From: Cristatella mucedo
Lineage: Eukaryota > Bryozoa > Phylactolaemata > Cristatellidae
Direction: 5' to 3'
Length of the DNA: 32,921 nt
Assembly (NCBI GenBank): GCA_009760855.2
Contig: WPIO01000519.1
Coordinates: forward strand, 1-32,921
The translations under genes and the position numbers were made by a program. Below the pieces are notes generated by a model. It made no database searches, was not told the origin of the DNA, and saw only the letters and a list, made by a program, of their open reading frames with translations. Position 1 is the first letter of the stretch. Every line of letters begins with the position of its first letter. Shown in pieces: positions 19,632 through 30,185 of the stretch.

Positions 19632-20560
19632 TACAGTAGCCCTCGTATGCCCTTCTATGGACGGTCAATCCTGATCCTGGGTATGCTTTTTCAAGCTTAT
19701 GCTTAGTAAACTTGGCTAGTTTTATATGTCCTGGCGAGGGTAAACAGAGCTCTTAGTCAGAGGGGAGAAACTGGTCGAGCTGGTCTGCTTGTCTTGTGTT
19801 GCTGCAATTTACCAGTGATGATGGATCAGGAAGTGACTGAGCAGTAAAAGCAAGGCAGATATCTTGGAACGGATAGCATCGATTCCACGAGTCTTGCGGT
19901 TTCTCGTTTCATAAGTGATTTTAAATGAGGAGGATGCCACACATTTTAGACTGATTGAGATCTACCTGTGGTAAAATCAGCAGGATTTCGTAATTGGTGA
20001 CGACGAAGTGCATTTGTATAAGAAAATTCAATCGAGTGTGTGACTTTTCATATGAGTAGGTCATGCACGTGATCCAGCACAGAAGGTGATTCAGTCAATG
20101 TACGAAATTCAGAGCTGAGGGACTAGTTTTAGTTATCAAACTGAATGTTAAAAGCACCTGTTACGAGAAATGATTTGTTTCTTGCGCATCGAGTTAAAAT
20201 GAGGTCTGAGAAATCTGAGATAAAAGGAAGAGTTCGTACCTGGAGAGCGATAGACTACTACCACCATCGGTATCTTGTTGTCGGGTGAAATCGACTCAAT
20301 CTATTTGAAAGACTGCTTCTATGGTAGTGCGAATATTTGAAGTCAAAGGTTCAGCATACGATTAGAGCAGTCCTCATCCGGTTTTGATTGATCTAGGGGT
20401 GTGAGTAGATGAGAAACCAGTGAGGTAGCGTCTTTACATGTAGGGCAGTTTACCGATTTTTGCCAAGTTGTAGTCAAGGTCGAGATCTTTTAAAAAAATT
20501 AGGTCACTCATTACTAGTGTTAATAGTAAACGGAGCTAAATTTTGAAAGACGAGTTCAGA
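19632..20560 (-). mobile_element. L2A LINE, endonuclease domain relic
   Basis: Read on the minus strand from the right: LDLDYNLAKIGKLPYM (20490-20530), THTPRSIKTG and SYAEPLT (20380-20450), a broken VVVVYRSPG region (20240-20290), LFISDFSDLILTRCARNKSF and VTGAFNIQFDN (encoded 20132-20158), LSSEFRTLTES and VLDHVHDLLI (20040-20110). Family knowledge: GDFN and the SxLDHV/I region are catalytic blocks of LINE APE endonucleases. Here GDFN has become GAFN, which would remove a metal/active-site Asp. Frameshifts and stops are frequent. It continues into the linker at 18890-19211 once the insertion is removed. Confidence 0.82.
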
Positions 20561-20849
20561 GTGTCTCCATCTGGATCTGTGCATACAAATAAGAGTCAAT
20601 TGGAACAATTCCAGCTAATGTGGCTTTGCTTAAATCCATTCATACGTATCAAAGATTGCTCTTTTTAAATAAGTGCACACGTGATTTCCTTATGAGGTTC
20701 AAAGAAGCTGACAAATTAGAGAAGATTCGGGTAGCCCAAAAATTAAACTTAAGTAGTTAAAGGCCTCATCCAAGGATGGATGTACTATTGTGTTTTGCAA
20801 TACAATTGAACTGATTGAATCAAATTCAAGAGGTTCAAAATTAAGTTTA

Positions 20850-21018
20850 GAATAATAATGATGACACCACTAATAAACCGTACCTCAGAGAACTTAATGT
20901 ATTTCTATTTGTTCTATATTTGCTGTAAAGTCAATACGATCGGATTGTTAGTGGTAGCATGCTCGACAAACAGCTTGTTGGTAGTTACTTTGAAATGAGC
21001 AGGGTCAGCATGTGAGTG
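20850..21018 (-). mobile_element. L2A 3' tail, subfamily with third UTR unit
   Basis: The minus strand reads CACTCACATGCTGACCCTGC, then GTCGAGCATGCTACCACTAAC, then TTACAGCAAATA, a hairpin remnant with AAGTTCTCTGAGG, then GGTGTCATCATTATTATT. It shares the block CGAGCATGCTAC and the ending GGTGTCATCATTATT with the + tail at 18550-18840. It ends a few bases before a + strand RT N-terminal region, so the two lie head to head. Confidence 0.78.
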
Positions 21019-21023
21019 TGACC

Positions 21024-21772
21024 ACTGTAAAAACGGTTAGTATCGGCATACGTTGGCACATAAAAGGCAAATTAAGTTGGTGCCACTCATAACTAGCATC
21101 TTTAATGTGTCACTCACTTCAGGTCACGTCCCAGCATCTCTCAATAAGGGTTTAGTCAGTCAATCTTCTAAAAAAGCAACACTATATCAAAAGAACTTGA
21201 ACAACAACCACCCATTCTCTCTTTCACCTTTCCTATGAAATACCGTTGAGAAAATAGTGGAGCTAGATTTGAACTCATAAATTGAAACTTCAAAACCTGC
21301 CAGTGAGTTCCAGTCCGGTTTCAGAGGTTATCACTCCACAGATTCAACACTGCTTCAATTGTACAACGACCAACTTAGGAATTAGGACATGGGTAGAGTC
21401 TGCTTGTTTTGCTCAATACTACGGCAGATTTTAATACAGTATTTCACCAAGTCCTCCTTGATCGCCTTTCATCTCGCATGATTCTCAGTGACACCGATAT
21501 TCAATGGTTCAGGTCCTATCTCAGTAAAGACTCCAGAGTTGGGATGTGAACGCACAAAGGTTATCTGAGGTACCTCTGAAATTTGGGTACCTCAGTAATT
21601 TTTGCATGTCCCTGTATTTTCGTTGCTTTTACTCTTCTTCTTCTTCTTCAGATGTGAATACACCGAACAATCTAGGCTTTCACTTTTATGTGAATGGAAC
21701 TCTGTTGTGGCTTTCCTTCAATCCCTGCCATGCACATCAACATCTTTCAAGTTCCTTGCTGCACGTTACTTG
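21024..21772 (+). mobile_element. L2A LINE (outer copy), RT 5' part
   Basis: Blocks in order: LVPLITSIFNVSLTSGHVPA (21079-21138), KKATL, LNNNHPFSLSPFL (the NNYRPVSLLPFL position), EFQSGFRGYHSTDSTLLQL (21300-21360), NDQLRN, a decayed DLSAAFDTIDH region, WFRSYLS and SEVPLKFGYL. The YADD region reads HFYVNGTLLW, so the catalytic aspartates are lost. A CTTCTTCTTCTTCTTC run lies at 21636-21651. At about 21772 the sequence switches from LAAC-equivalent DNA to a downstream block. The missing sequence resumes at 22335, so this and 22335-23190 form one copy split by an inserted one. Confidence 0.83.
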
Positions 21773-22334
21773 TCCCCGACCTGCACTGGCTCGTAGTCAA
21801 GCAATGGATTGACTTCAAGACTTTTTAGATCACCTTTAGATAATTTCATTCTTTGGCTCCAGCCTATCTCTCAGATCTACTCCACCACTACGCCAAGCAT
21901 CGTACCGCCTGCCTTTCTGAATCCAACAGTTTGCTACTACCTCGTACAAAACCTCAAAACCTTTAGAGATCGTGCATTTAGTTCGTATGCTCCAAAAGCC
22001 TGAAACTCCCTCCCGACTTGGGTCAGAACATCCCCTGAATTGACCACATTTAAAAAGAACCTACAAAACACATATTTAGGACAGCATTAAGTGGGTCCCT
22101 GTGATTCGTCGTTCATGTGCTTATGCATGCTGACACTGTGCATGCTGTACAAAACAAATTTGCATGCTGACCCTGTGCATGTCACCCCTAACCACGTTGT
22201 TCATGTTGTCGATCAAGCATGAGATTACATACGATTCAATCGCAGTTCCCTTTTCAGGAAATTTAAAGCGCCCAGGAAGACATTGAGTTCTCTGAGGGCG
22301 CTTTGTCAAATGCATTAATATTATTATTATTATT
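21773..22334 (+). mobile_element. L2A LINE, nested 5'-truncated insertion
   Basis: It begins at CCCCGACCTGCACTGGCTC (the LADLHWL block), runs through SLAPAYLSDL-type coding, LKTFRDRAFSSYAPKA, the stop and 3' UTR, then the hairpin AAAGCGCCCAGGAAGAC, AGTTCTCTGAGGGCGCTTT and an (ATT)n tail ending near 22334. It inserted into another L2A in the same orientation. A target duplication is not clear. Confidence 0.82.
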
Positions 22335-23190
22335 TCATCCGCATATGGGTGGCAGCGAGTTTTTTAAAACAAAATTAGGACGAAATTAACATACTGCACA
22401 TTGTAGAACCATGTGCGATTCAGAAATAGGAATGCCCAACCCTCAATATATGATCCGCTACCCTATCTCATGTGAATCTACACAGAATCTAAGCGTCATG
22501 TATAAAGTAACTTTTCGGCTCACAACCACATCAGCTCCACAACACATTCTGCCTAATTTCAGATGCATAACGAGGCTAGATTTCGTGTTTCTTTAGACAG
22601 GAAGACCACATATAATTTGGCAATGCTTTGTGACATCTCGCAATAACTTCTGTAACTCACTGTTTGCTGGTCTAAGGGCATATGCAATCAGGTGCTTACA
22701 GCTCGTTCAAAATTCTGAAGCGAGGCTCGTCCATCGTGAGAGTTTCTGCTGCCACGTCACACCACTTCTTGCCGGCCAGGACTGGTCGCAAGTCAAACAA
22801 CGGATCGAAGTAAAGGTTTTGTCGGTCACTTTTAGGTCCCTTCCTTCTTTGGCACCAGCCAACCTATCAGATCTACTTCCCCGCCAGGCTAAGCAATGTA
22901 CTTACCGTTTTTCGGAATCTAATTTTTCCGATACCTATTACAAACCTTAAATCCTTTGGAGATCTTGCATTTAGCTCGAACGCTGCCAAAGCCTGGAACT
23001 CACACCCAACTTGAGTCACGACATCCCGTGACTTGACCACAGTTAAAAAGAAACTAAAAACGCACTTATTTATTGCAGCATTCAGTGGGTTCCTGTGAAT
23101 CACTCTTTAAGCGCTTATGCCTGCTAACACGATGCATGCTCCCACTTACCTCAATTGAATGGTAACCCTGTGCTAAGACGCCGTCAACAA
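22335..23190 (+). mobile_element. L2A LINE (outer copy), thumb to 3' UTR
   Basis: It starts directly after the nested (ATT)n with TCATCCGCATATGGGTGGCAG, matching the DIRSWMAANFLK coding at 9119-9150, which is exactly the sequence missing at 21772. It continues through KLNDDKTN-equivalent DNA, CACAACCACATCAGCTCCAC, NNFCNSLFAGLRAYAIRCLQ, LVQNSEARLVHRES, LSVTFRSLPSLAPANLSDLL, GDLAFSSNAAKAWNS-equivalent DNA and the early 3' UTR (GATGCATGCTCCCAC). Similarity ends near 23190 with neither hairpin nor ATT tail, so the 3' terminus was lost. Confidence 0.83.
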
Positions 23191-23313
23191 CACTCTTAAG
23201 TTTATTGCAGTGCCTTAAAAGTTGATTATTGTGAGGAGAGCTGGAATGGTAAAGACTGCGGAAAAATTATTAGTGACGACTGTAGTAAAAAGAAGGAAAC
23301 CTGTTTATTACCT

Positions 23314-23756
23314 GCTCTATAGTTCTGAGGTAGTAACGCCATAGTTATCTAACCGGCGTGAAACTTAGCTCTTGGAAACTTGCAGTAGGACAGCCGAGCA
23401 CAATGGTTTGAGCCAGGTAGCAATGGTACCCGAGGTATTGCAGCCCCCATCGGTTCAGTTATTCTCAGAGCACAGTACGAGCGTCGCTAAGTGGCATTAC
23501 TGACGCTGGAAGATTGTAAATTACGGCTGCCGTTACATAAACCACTCGACTCCAAAATTTGGAAATTTGTTTATGAGCGCTTAGCTTTTCTACTGCCAAG
23601 ACGACCACAACGAGAGCAGTCTCCGGCTTTCCGTGCCTACTATTATCAGAGCCATGCTGCAGGGCTTTTACAGGCGACTGTAGTACGTGAAACTTTAAAG
23701 GTTTCACTGCCAGATCCATAGCTCTAAGGCAGTAAAGCAATAGTTATCTCCCCGGC
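23314..23756 (+). repeat. 43 bp direct repeat pair around an unidentified segment
   Basis: Unit 1 at 23314-23356 and unit 2 at 23714-23756 share 34 of 43 bases by my count, start exactly 400 bases apart, and both end in ATAGTTATCTxxCCGGC. The segment between is GC-richer than its neighbours and carries overlapping open frames on both strands (76 codons at 23491-23721 +, 91 codons at 23465-23740 -). I recognise neither protein. It could be a non-autonomous element, a partly tandem-duplicated locus, or chance. No termini of a known transposon class were seen. Confidence 0.5.
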
Positions 23757-25357
23757 TCTGACTCTGGCTGGTGGATGCATAGCTTTGGCGAGGAGCACCA
23801 GCGTTCTTATCAATTTGGGTGCTACCCAAAGCCACCAGAGCTGAAGCTGCTGAGTCGCTTTCGTAATTTTCTCCGTCTGTTCTTTAATTAATTAATGTTA
23901 AACATAGTTGGATTATATAGTTACATTATTTTATATTATTTTAGGCGTAAGAATTAGAGTGAGTTACGTAGAATATTGAGTCATGAAGGGGAGCTTTTGA
24001 GTACCATCAGTTAGGTGCTTATTCATCGATCTCTTATTGCCTTCATCATACGAGCTTGAGCTGAGTCATAAGTATGTAATACTATATTGTCACGCACGAT
24101 GCTGGAAATTTAAAAATTTTGTACAGATATAACTCTATTTTATCTTTTTATGAGTCGCAATTGATTGAAAACCCATATTCTTATACCACCGTTACAAACT
24201 GCCGACGGAAGCAAGTTGAGAAGCAAGTTGATTTAACTTTAATCGGTGGGTTAGTGGAATCTGATGTAGAAGTAACAGAACGTCAGAGGTACGGGAAGCG
24301 AGTGCAAGTTACTCTTTTTAAGCTATGCAAGCACATTTAAATTGAATTAATACATTTCGCTTTTAAGGTAAATGCAACGTAAGCGGTTCGATGTTATAAT
24401 TCCGTTGCCTAGCACCAAGGTCATAGGACTAGGGCAGGCTCATGTATGTAAGGTTGCGAACGAAGCGACTTGATAAAAATTATGGTTTGCAGCAATGAGT
24501 AAATCCCATGTAACTGAAATAGCGAAGTTCTATTAATTAAAACTATACATTTGTTTGGCCCACTCTGAAAACCTTAATTTTTTTTTTTTTTTTTACATAT
24601 GCTGTACAAAAAGCTCGATCGCAACTTACTAATAAAATGCACAAGCTCAATACCTCTAGCTTAATATAATATGTTGCTATTTCAAGATATTTTAATTACC
24701 GCACAATTCAGATCCCATCATGAAATTATGCAAGTGCTTCATTCTTGCACCATTTTTTTCCATTAAATATTTTCGTAGCTGCTGCTAAAGAAGTGCACAG
24801 CACCGCCTGTTGCGAATCAGCCTCTTTATTGCACATACTCCATTTGCTGAAGAGGCTTCTAGTGAGCTTTTCAAAGTAAAGGCAAGCTACAAAATCAAAA
24901 GCAAATGTTACCTAATCAAAAGATCATTTACATAGCATAAGTTGACCTGTGGCAGCGTTCAAGCCTCGGTGGGCCACCGCCAATCCCGTTGTGCAGGAAT
25001 CGGATCCAAGACCTTTTTAGTGGGAGCATGTAAAACCACGGTCTAATAAACGACAGCTCGTCAGCTCTATAGAGTGTTATTCAGACTTCGAAAAGCTGCA
25101 ATAAGCTAACATTCAAATTTCGGGGATTTATTTGCGATTTTTTTGCTTTTCTGGTGGAGTTGCTTGCGTATGATCGGTCCAAGAAAAGTTGGTAGCTCGG
25201 TCATGGATTTCAACGTGTCTGTACGTATTGAAGCAAGTGTAGTTTGCATTAGGTCCAAGACTCAGCAGAAGCTCTCTATACTGTAGCTGAGGCAGTGCAA
25301 GCATCACTGACAATCATGCTGTCATGCAACGTTTGTAGAACTAAAAGAAATGTACAA
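23757..25357. other. Unassigned
   Basis: About 1.6 kb without recognisable coding or repeat family. It includes a 17-base T run at 24578-24594, and a 73-codon frame at 24119-24340 (+) rich in charged residues with no motif I know. Confidence 0.45.
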
Positions 25358-25440
25358 AATAGAAGAATAAATATGAATATATAAATATAAATATAATATA
25401 AATACAAATACAAATAGAAAATTAAAAGGAATATACAAAT
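25358..25440. repeat. AT-rich (AAATAY)n-like low complexity tract
   Basis: Irregular repeats of AAATAT, AAATAC and ATAAATATAA run for about 80 bases with an A-rich top strand. No retroelement tail is attached, so it is read as simple sequence. Confidence 0.8.
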
Positions 25441-25789
25441 CGAAGCGTCGTCCCCATTCCAGAATCAAGGCTCGACAGAAACCGCTCTCCATCGTGTAGC
25501 CGGTGTCAGCTTATGCTATGATGGTGACAGAAATGTCGCTGAAGTAGGTCAGCTAAATACTTCATTTGCTTAACCACTATAGAACACATTTCCTTCCTTT
25601 GTCATTTGAAAAAAATCGCACAGTAAATCAGATGAGGCATTAGCATGGTTGAAATAACACCCCTTCAAATGAGGAAAATTCGATGAGTGTGGGTAGTTCG
25701 ACTCAATATAACGTATTATATTTCCGTCGGTAACTCCAAAAAGCCATAAGACTAGGTAGTTTATACCCCGGAAAGTTTGTATGGCTCAA
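25441..25789. other. Unassigned
   Basis: No recognisable feature. Confidence 0.45.
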
Positions 25790-26640
25790 TCACGTCCTAA
25801 GCGGCTTTCGTTACGCATTCGGTAGCCGACAGATTTCATCTCACCTAACAGCGAGACGATGGGAAGCATAGCTGAGTCTCGAGAGCAGTTGAGGTTGTGA
25901 CTGGCATGGAAGTAGCAGCTCATGACCACTGAAAAGGATGAGCCATAGTGGGCAAGAGGAGAATAGTCGTCGTTGGGTAAGAATTGTAGATGCGAGGTGC
26001 ACTGTCTAGGACCAGCAGAGCAACAGCATCTGTCGCCCAGGTGCTTTAAGCAGAGAATGGAGCGGCTAATTTATTGTCCACAAAGGACCAGAGGGCACGA
26101 GGAGGCTGAAACTGGTGCACCAGTTGAGCTAGGTATAGAGGAACCAAGGCGTGGTGGGCATGGTGGGTCAACTTAGAACTGTTCTCCGTTTCGGTTGATC
26201 AACTGGCAGCAATCCTAAAAAAAAAAAAAAGGAGAGACATACTCAAACCTCAGGGACTTGAAAACTAACCCTCCAGCTATTTTCATAGCCAGCTGCAGAG
26301 GCAAGTTGACTTTTTATAGCCCAGCCTAAGGGGAATTCCAATAATCAAGCCGAGAACGAATCAATTAGCTATTTAAATTTTCGCAAGCCTTTGTAGAAGC
26401 AGCGTCTAGTTTTAGGTTGGGATTGGACGTGATGGCTAGCTGTGGAAGCAGTCTTCTGAATGAAGTTTATAAAATTTAGGCAGCAGTAAAAAACTACTCC
26501 CAAATTTCAAGCACGCGTGGGTGGTCGCAGATCAGCATCACCTATCAGAAGAGCACATTTTTTTAACCTTGCCACATACTTAGGGTGTGCTATGAGCGGC
26601 ACGATTTATCCAAAAGAGGTGTTAACAGTGACACAAAAGG
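25790..26640 (-). mobile_element. L2B LINE, thumb to 3' region
   Basis: Minus strand, right to left: CTGATAGGTGATGCTGATCTG (about 26540), matching CTAATAGGTGATGCTGCTGTG at 13732, then SRLDYWNSP and LPLQLAMKIAGGLVFK (26270-26350). An A14/T14 run (26217-26230) breaks the coding. Next come a VDQPKRRT relic, HALVPLYLAQLVHQFQPPRA and SFVDNKLAA (26060-26170). The non-coding end with CGTAACGAAAGCCGC lies near 25800. Order and spacing match the L2B copy at 13525-14530. Stops and frame changes make it non-functional. Confidence 0.8.
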
Positions 26641-27934
26641 GTTCGTACTCAGACTGCTGCTGTTGTTTCCATGCTCACTAATTTTTTGGAAAAGAGATGC
26701 AATACTATTTAATTCGCAATGAACTTTAATTTAAAAATATCAAACCGTATTTACCGCTGTAACCAACGGAATCTGCTGCAATGCAAGTACACTCATTGAC
26801 TACAAAGTAATGCTTGCCAGAGAGGCTTAGATCAGTAACGTTTGCAAAATTATAATTATTTACTTGAACGACCGTAAAATGGTAGTGCTATTGACTGTTA
26901 GGAATCCCCAGTCTGTCGTTTCAGTTGAAAGCTCATTGCTTCTAATAGGTGCTCGGTAATCACCATACGTTCCAATTTTTAGTGTTTTATTTGACAGATG
27001 CCTATATTTTTAAACGTTAAATAATGATAGGCCTCAACCCATAGCCATCACGTTTGTTTCATCTATTATTCAAGAAATATTGACATTCGCTAATAAAATA
27101 GTAACTACCTGCCTATTACAGGCTCGGCTAGATGATTGAAATTCCACTTTGGCTTTATTACTGAAAAAAGCTGTAGTTTTGATGCAGGTGCTGATGAAAG
27201 TGTGGCGGCAGCTGGTGATGACTATTGCTGAAAGGATAGTTTAGATATCCCAGAGATTAAGCATCGTTTCCTCCTCTGAGCTATTATTGATAGGAGCTGC
27301 TTTAACTTTTCAGGTGGAATTCACTTCTACTACTTTTACTCAACTTCTCTCTTACGTCGTCTCTCCAGGTGCCGAGAACGGTATACACTTGCTAATCATG
27401 GAGCTGCTAATTAGAAGCTAGTTAATATGTCGATGTCATTCTAGACTACTACGCTATGCTTGTAACCATCGCTTTCTTGAGCAAGAGTAATTCAGTTGGG
27501 TATTGAAGGTGTTCCCAAATCCCCATAGCCTTTCCGTGTGAAATATTAGGCCGATGTGCATTAGAGTAGCACATAAGTAGCTTTTTGTGTAGGGACGTAC
27601 CAAGAAACAGCAAGTTGCAATACGTGGGATTTGTTAAAATTATCTCCTCTTTCATCATCATGTGCAAATACAAGTAAATTTGAAAAAGTGTGGCAAATAT
27701 GGTTATGATTAAATCCTTGTATATGTACAACAGATAGCCTATTGAAAACGAAACGCACAATTAATTTTGCATTGAGGATCGAAGAAACTGTCATCAAGAA
27801 TATTGTATGCCAAGTAAACTAAATCTAGTAAACAACTTATCCAAGGCAGGTGTAGCAGTATGTTTGGAAACAAGTCTAATCTAATTGAATTTAAATAAAA
27901 AACCTTAAATCTAAACATACCTTGAATCTAGCGA
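26641..27934. other. Unassigned
   Basis: A 103-codon frame at 27449-27760 (-) and a 78-codon frame at 27561-27797 (-) overlap in different frames. The first is hydrophobic near its start, but I recognise no family. Short imperfect repeats of ACCTTAAATCT occur just before 27935. Confidence 0.4.
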
Positions 27935-28325
27935 ACCTTAAATCCATTGGAGACCGTGCATTGAGTTCGTATGCTCCAAAAGCCTGGAACTTCCTCACGA
28001 CCTGTATCAGAACATCCCCTGACCAGGCCACATTTAAAAGGAATTTAAAAGCATACCTATTCAGGAGAGCATTTAGTGGGTCCCTGTGATTCGTCCTTCA
28101 TGTGCTTATGCTTGCTGACACTGTGCATGCTGCCACTAACCACACATGCATGCTAACAATATGCATTTCACCCCAATTCAAATTATTCATTTTGTTTGTT
28201 TTTCAAGCATGATTTTATAAACCATTCAATCGCATTACAGTATGCAGCAAATGTAAAGCGCCTAGAAAGAGATTAAGTTCTCTGAGAGCGCTTTGTCACG
28301 TGCATTATTATTATTATTATTATTA
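27935..28325 (+). mobile_element. L2A LINE, 5'-truncated 3' end
   Basis: It begins with CTTAAATCCATTGGAGACCG (the LKSFGDRAF block), then SSYAPKAW-type coding, TFKRNLK, the stop, a 3' UTR with both tandem units, a hairpin (GCGCCTAGAAAGAG, then AGTTCTCTGAGAGCGCTTT) and (ATT)n to about 28325. It is followed within about 20 bases by the tail of a minus strand copy, so the two are tail to tail. Confidence 0.87.
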
Positions 28326-28344
28326 AATATAAGAGGTTACAAAT

Positions 28345-30062
28345 AAATTTTATAGTAGTAATATTAAGAGCACACTTTATTAAGCACCCTCATGGAACTT
28401 ATTCCCTTTTAAGGTGCTTTACTATAGCCGCATGAGAAACTAGATCAGATGGTTTGTGGTTGCATGCTTAATAAAAAAAGAGTCACACGGCTTGGGGTAA
28501 CATGCACAGAGTCAGCATGCAAGTGTGGTTAGCCCCAGCATGTACAGTGCCGGCAGGTTTGAGCAAATAAAGATAGAATCACATGGACCCACCAATTGCT
28601 GCAATAAATAAACGCGATTTACTTTTTTTATAAATGCGGTCAAGTCAGGTAAAGTCGTGCCACAAGACGGTAGTTAGTTACAGCCTTTGGGAGCATAGGA
28701 AATGAAGGAACGGTATCTAGGTTACTTTAAGTTCGTACCAGGTATGGGCAAACAATTAGATTCCAATAAAGGCTGGTCGTGCGACTCTCAGCCTGATGAG
28801 GCAGTGAATCTGATAGGTAGTCTGGGGCCAAAGAATGAAGTGAACAAAAAGTGAGCGACGAAACCTTGAAGTCGATGATTTTTTTGGCCTGATAGCCAGT
28901 GCAGGTCGGCGAGAAGTGCTGTGGTGTGGCAACTGCAATGCTGACGACAGAGAAGCCAAGGTGAAGAGGTTTGCACTGGCTGTAAGCCCCTGATTGGACA
29001 AGCTGGTAGACCAGCAAGCAGCGAGTTACCGGAGTCAAGACGGGATATCACAAATGAATGGACCAACTTTGATGTGGTATCACTGTGTAAACAGTCAGAT
29101 GAATTTTAGCAGTGTTATGTAGCTGAAAGTAAGCAGAATATATTGTGGAACTGATGTGGTCATCAAACGAAGGTTCTTTTTGGATAATGGCACCTAGGGC
29201 AGATTCACATGAGATATGCTAGCAGAGCATATTTTGGGCGTCTGCTTTTCTAATTTACGATTTAAACTGGCTGTCCCATAACTATTCAGTTTGCCTCCAT
29301 TTATTCAATTTAAGAAATTTGCTGCCGCCTTTGTGCGGCTGTAAGTAATCATCACATGCAGCAAAGGAGTGGAGAAAAATAGTCGTGCAGGAATGCTGGT
29401 AGGGATAAAAGCAAAGGTACCCCTGATTGTCATTACCAATAAAAGCAAATGCCTAGATTGTGCTTGGTAAGCATATCCACAAGAGCAAAAGTATAAACCG
29501 TGAAAAGATCGGGATAATGCACGGAGCCCTGAAGTAACCCATATTTCAGAGGTTTCTCGGATAATCTTTGGACATGCACATTAAAACTCTGGAGTATCCC
29601 ATTTAGATAGGATCTGAAACATTACCGTGCAATGTAGTGCCAGTAATGCTCATGCTAGATGATAGGCGCTCGCGAAGGAGTCGGTGTATGATATTATTGA
29701 AAAATGCCAATTGAAAGAGCAAAACAAGCAGATATGCTCTACCCGTGTTTGCATTCCTAAATAAGGCGTACACCCGACCCAATACTGACTTCTGGAGCGA
29801 TTAGCTATACACAAGACGGGAAAATACGAGCAAATGGTATAGTTTCAATATATGAGTTCGGATGGTCAATCGCCGCTCGTTTTTTTTCTTGGATAAAATT
29901 GGTTGAAGGGAGACTGGGCGGTAGTAGGACAAGTTGCCTTGCTCTAGTGCCACTTTCTTGAGTACTGGTCTAACTAGAGCCTTTTAGAGAGGTGCTGAGA
30001 CATAACCAGAGGTTAAAGACATATTGACACTCTTAGATTGGCAAGGCAGCAGCTTGATTCTA
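28345..30062 (-). mobile_element. L2A LINE, RT start to 3' tail
   Basis: This is the longest continuous copy here, about 1.7 kb. Minus strand order: KLLPC, then NMSLTSGYVSAPL, stop, KALVRPVLKK (about 29970-30055), YYRPVSLQPILSK (29890-29935), TACGCCTTATTTAGGAATG (29757-29775), decayed palm, LEKPLKYGLLQGS-type DNA, thumb, SRLDSGNSLLAGLPACPIRG (28990-29050), LLADLHWLS, the C-terminal block near 28680, 3' UTR, hairpin and tail. The hairpin is AAGCACC (28382-28388)/GGTGCTT (28413-28419), a paired variant of AAGCGCC/GGCGCTT. Several stops and frameshifts. Its 5' boundary at 30062 adjoins a + strand 3' UTR piece, as at 18549. Confidence 0.87.
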
Positions 30063-30104
30063 ACTGTATGTGCTAATGACTGCTGGTGCTGTGCATGCTC
30101 CCAC
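30063..30104 (+). mobile_element. L2A 3' UTR fragment, opposite orientation
   Basis: GTATGTGCTAATGACTGCTG, then GTGCTGTGCATGCTCCCAC, aligns with the 3' UTR start seen elsewhere (GATGTGCTTATGCATGCTGAC, then ACTGTGCATGCTGCCACTAAC). After a SINE insertion it resumes as TAACTAGACAAC near 30195 and then fades. The match is imperfect, so confidence is moderate. The junction with antisense RT sequence parallels the locus at 18549/18550. Confidence 0.6.
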
Positions 30105-30185
30105 GAAAAACAGCCAGACCTTGGTCAGGGCGAGCACCTTAATCGCTCGACCAAACCATCTCCCAAACAATTAGGAACTGCTAAT
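30105..30185 (-). mobile_element. SINE head insertion with 9 bp target duplication
   Basis: TGCTCCCAC lies at 30096-30104 and again at 30186-30194. Between them, on the minus strand, are GTTTGGGAGATGGTTTGG, an A box TGGTCGAGCGA (30143-30153), TTAAGGTGCTCGCCCTGACC, AAGGTCTGGCTG and then TTTTTC. The insert holds the A-box half of the SINE but neither B box nor LINE-like tail, and ends at a T run that could act as a pol III terminator. The direct repeats match exactly, so the boundaries are well supported. How an element without the tail sequence was integrated is unclear. Confidence 0.8.

Larger units (their letters stand above)
19207..19636. repeat. 5 bp direct repeat bounding a SINE+LINE unit
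   Basis: TACAG occurs at 19207-19211, directly before the SINE head, and again at 19632-19636, directly after the (ATT)n tail. With only one copy retained, the flanking minus strand coding reads in frame across the site (AYEGY, then CSSYQSDLAQA). That supports this as the exact target and the duplication as genuine, although 5 bp is short. Confidence 0.75.

Noticed and set aside
23326-23346. let-7-like sequence: TGAGGTAGTA, five other bases, then ATAGTT
   Set aside because: The seed and the end resemble let-7, but the middle differs and no pairing 3' arm (an ACTACC-type complement) lies within hairpin distance. The second repeat unit at 23714 does not keep the seed. Judged coincidental.
23693-23708. 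Near-palindrome GTGAAAC, TTTAAAG, GTTTCAC as a transposon terminus
   Set aside because: A single short palindrome with no partner at a fixed distance and no target duplication.
23465-23740. 91-codon minus frame and overlapping 76-codon plus frame as host genes
   Set aside because: No recognisable domain, the frames overlap on opposite strands, and no splice or start context can be shown. Kept only as part of the unidentified repeat-bounded segment.
24578-24594. T17 run as the poly(A) tail of a minus strand retrocopy
   Set aside because: No coding or SINE sequence was recognised on its 5' side on the minus strand, and no flanking direct repeats were seen.
27449-27797. Two overlapping minus frames, one with a hydrophobic start, as membrane proteins
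   Set aside because: They overlap in different frames in AT-leaning DNA, and the hydrophobicity is what AT-rich codons give. No family recognised.
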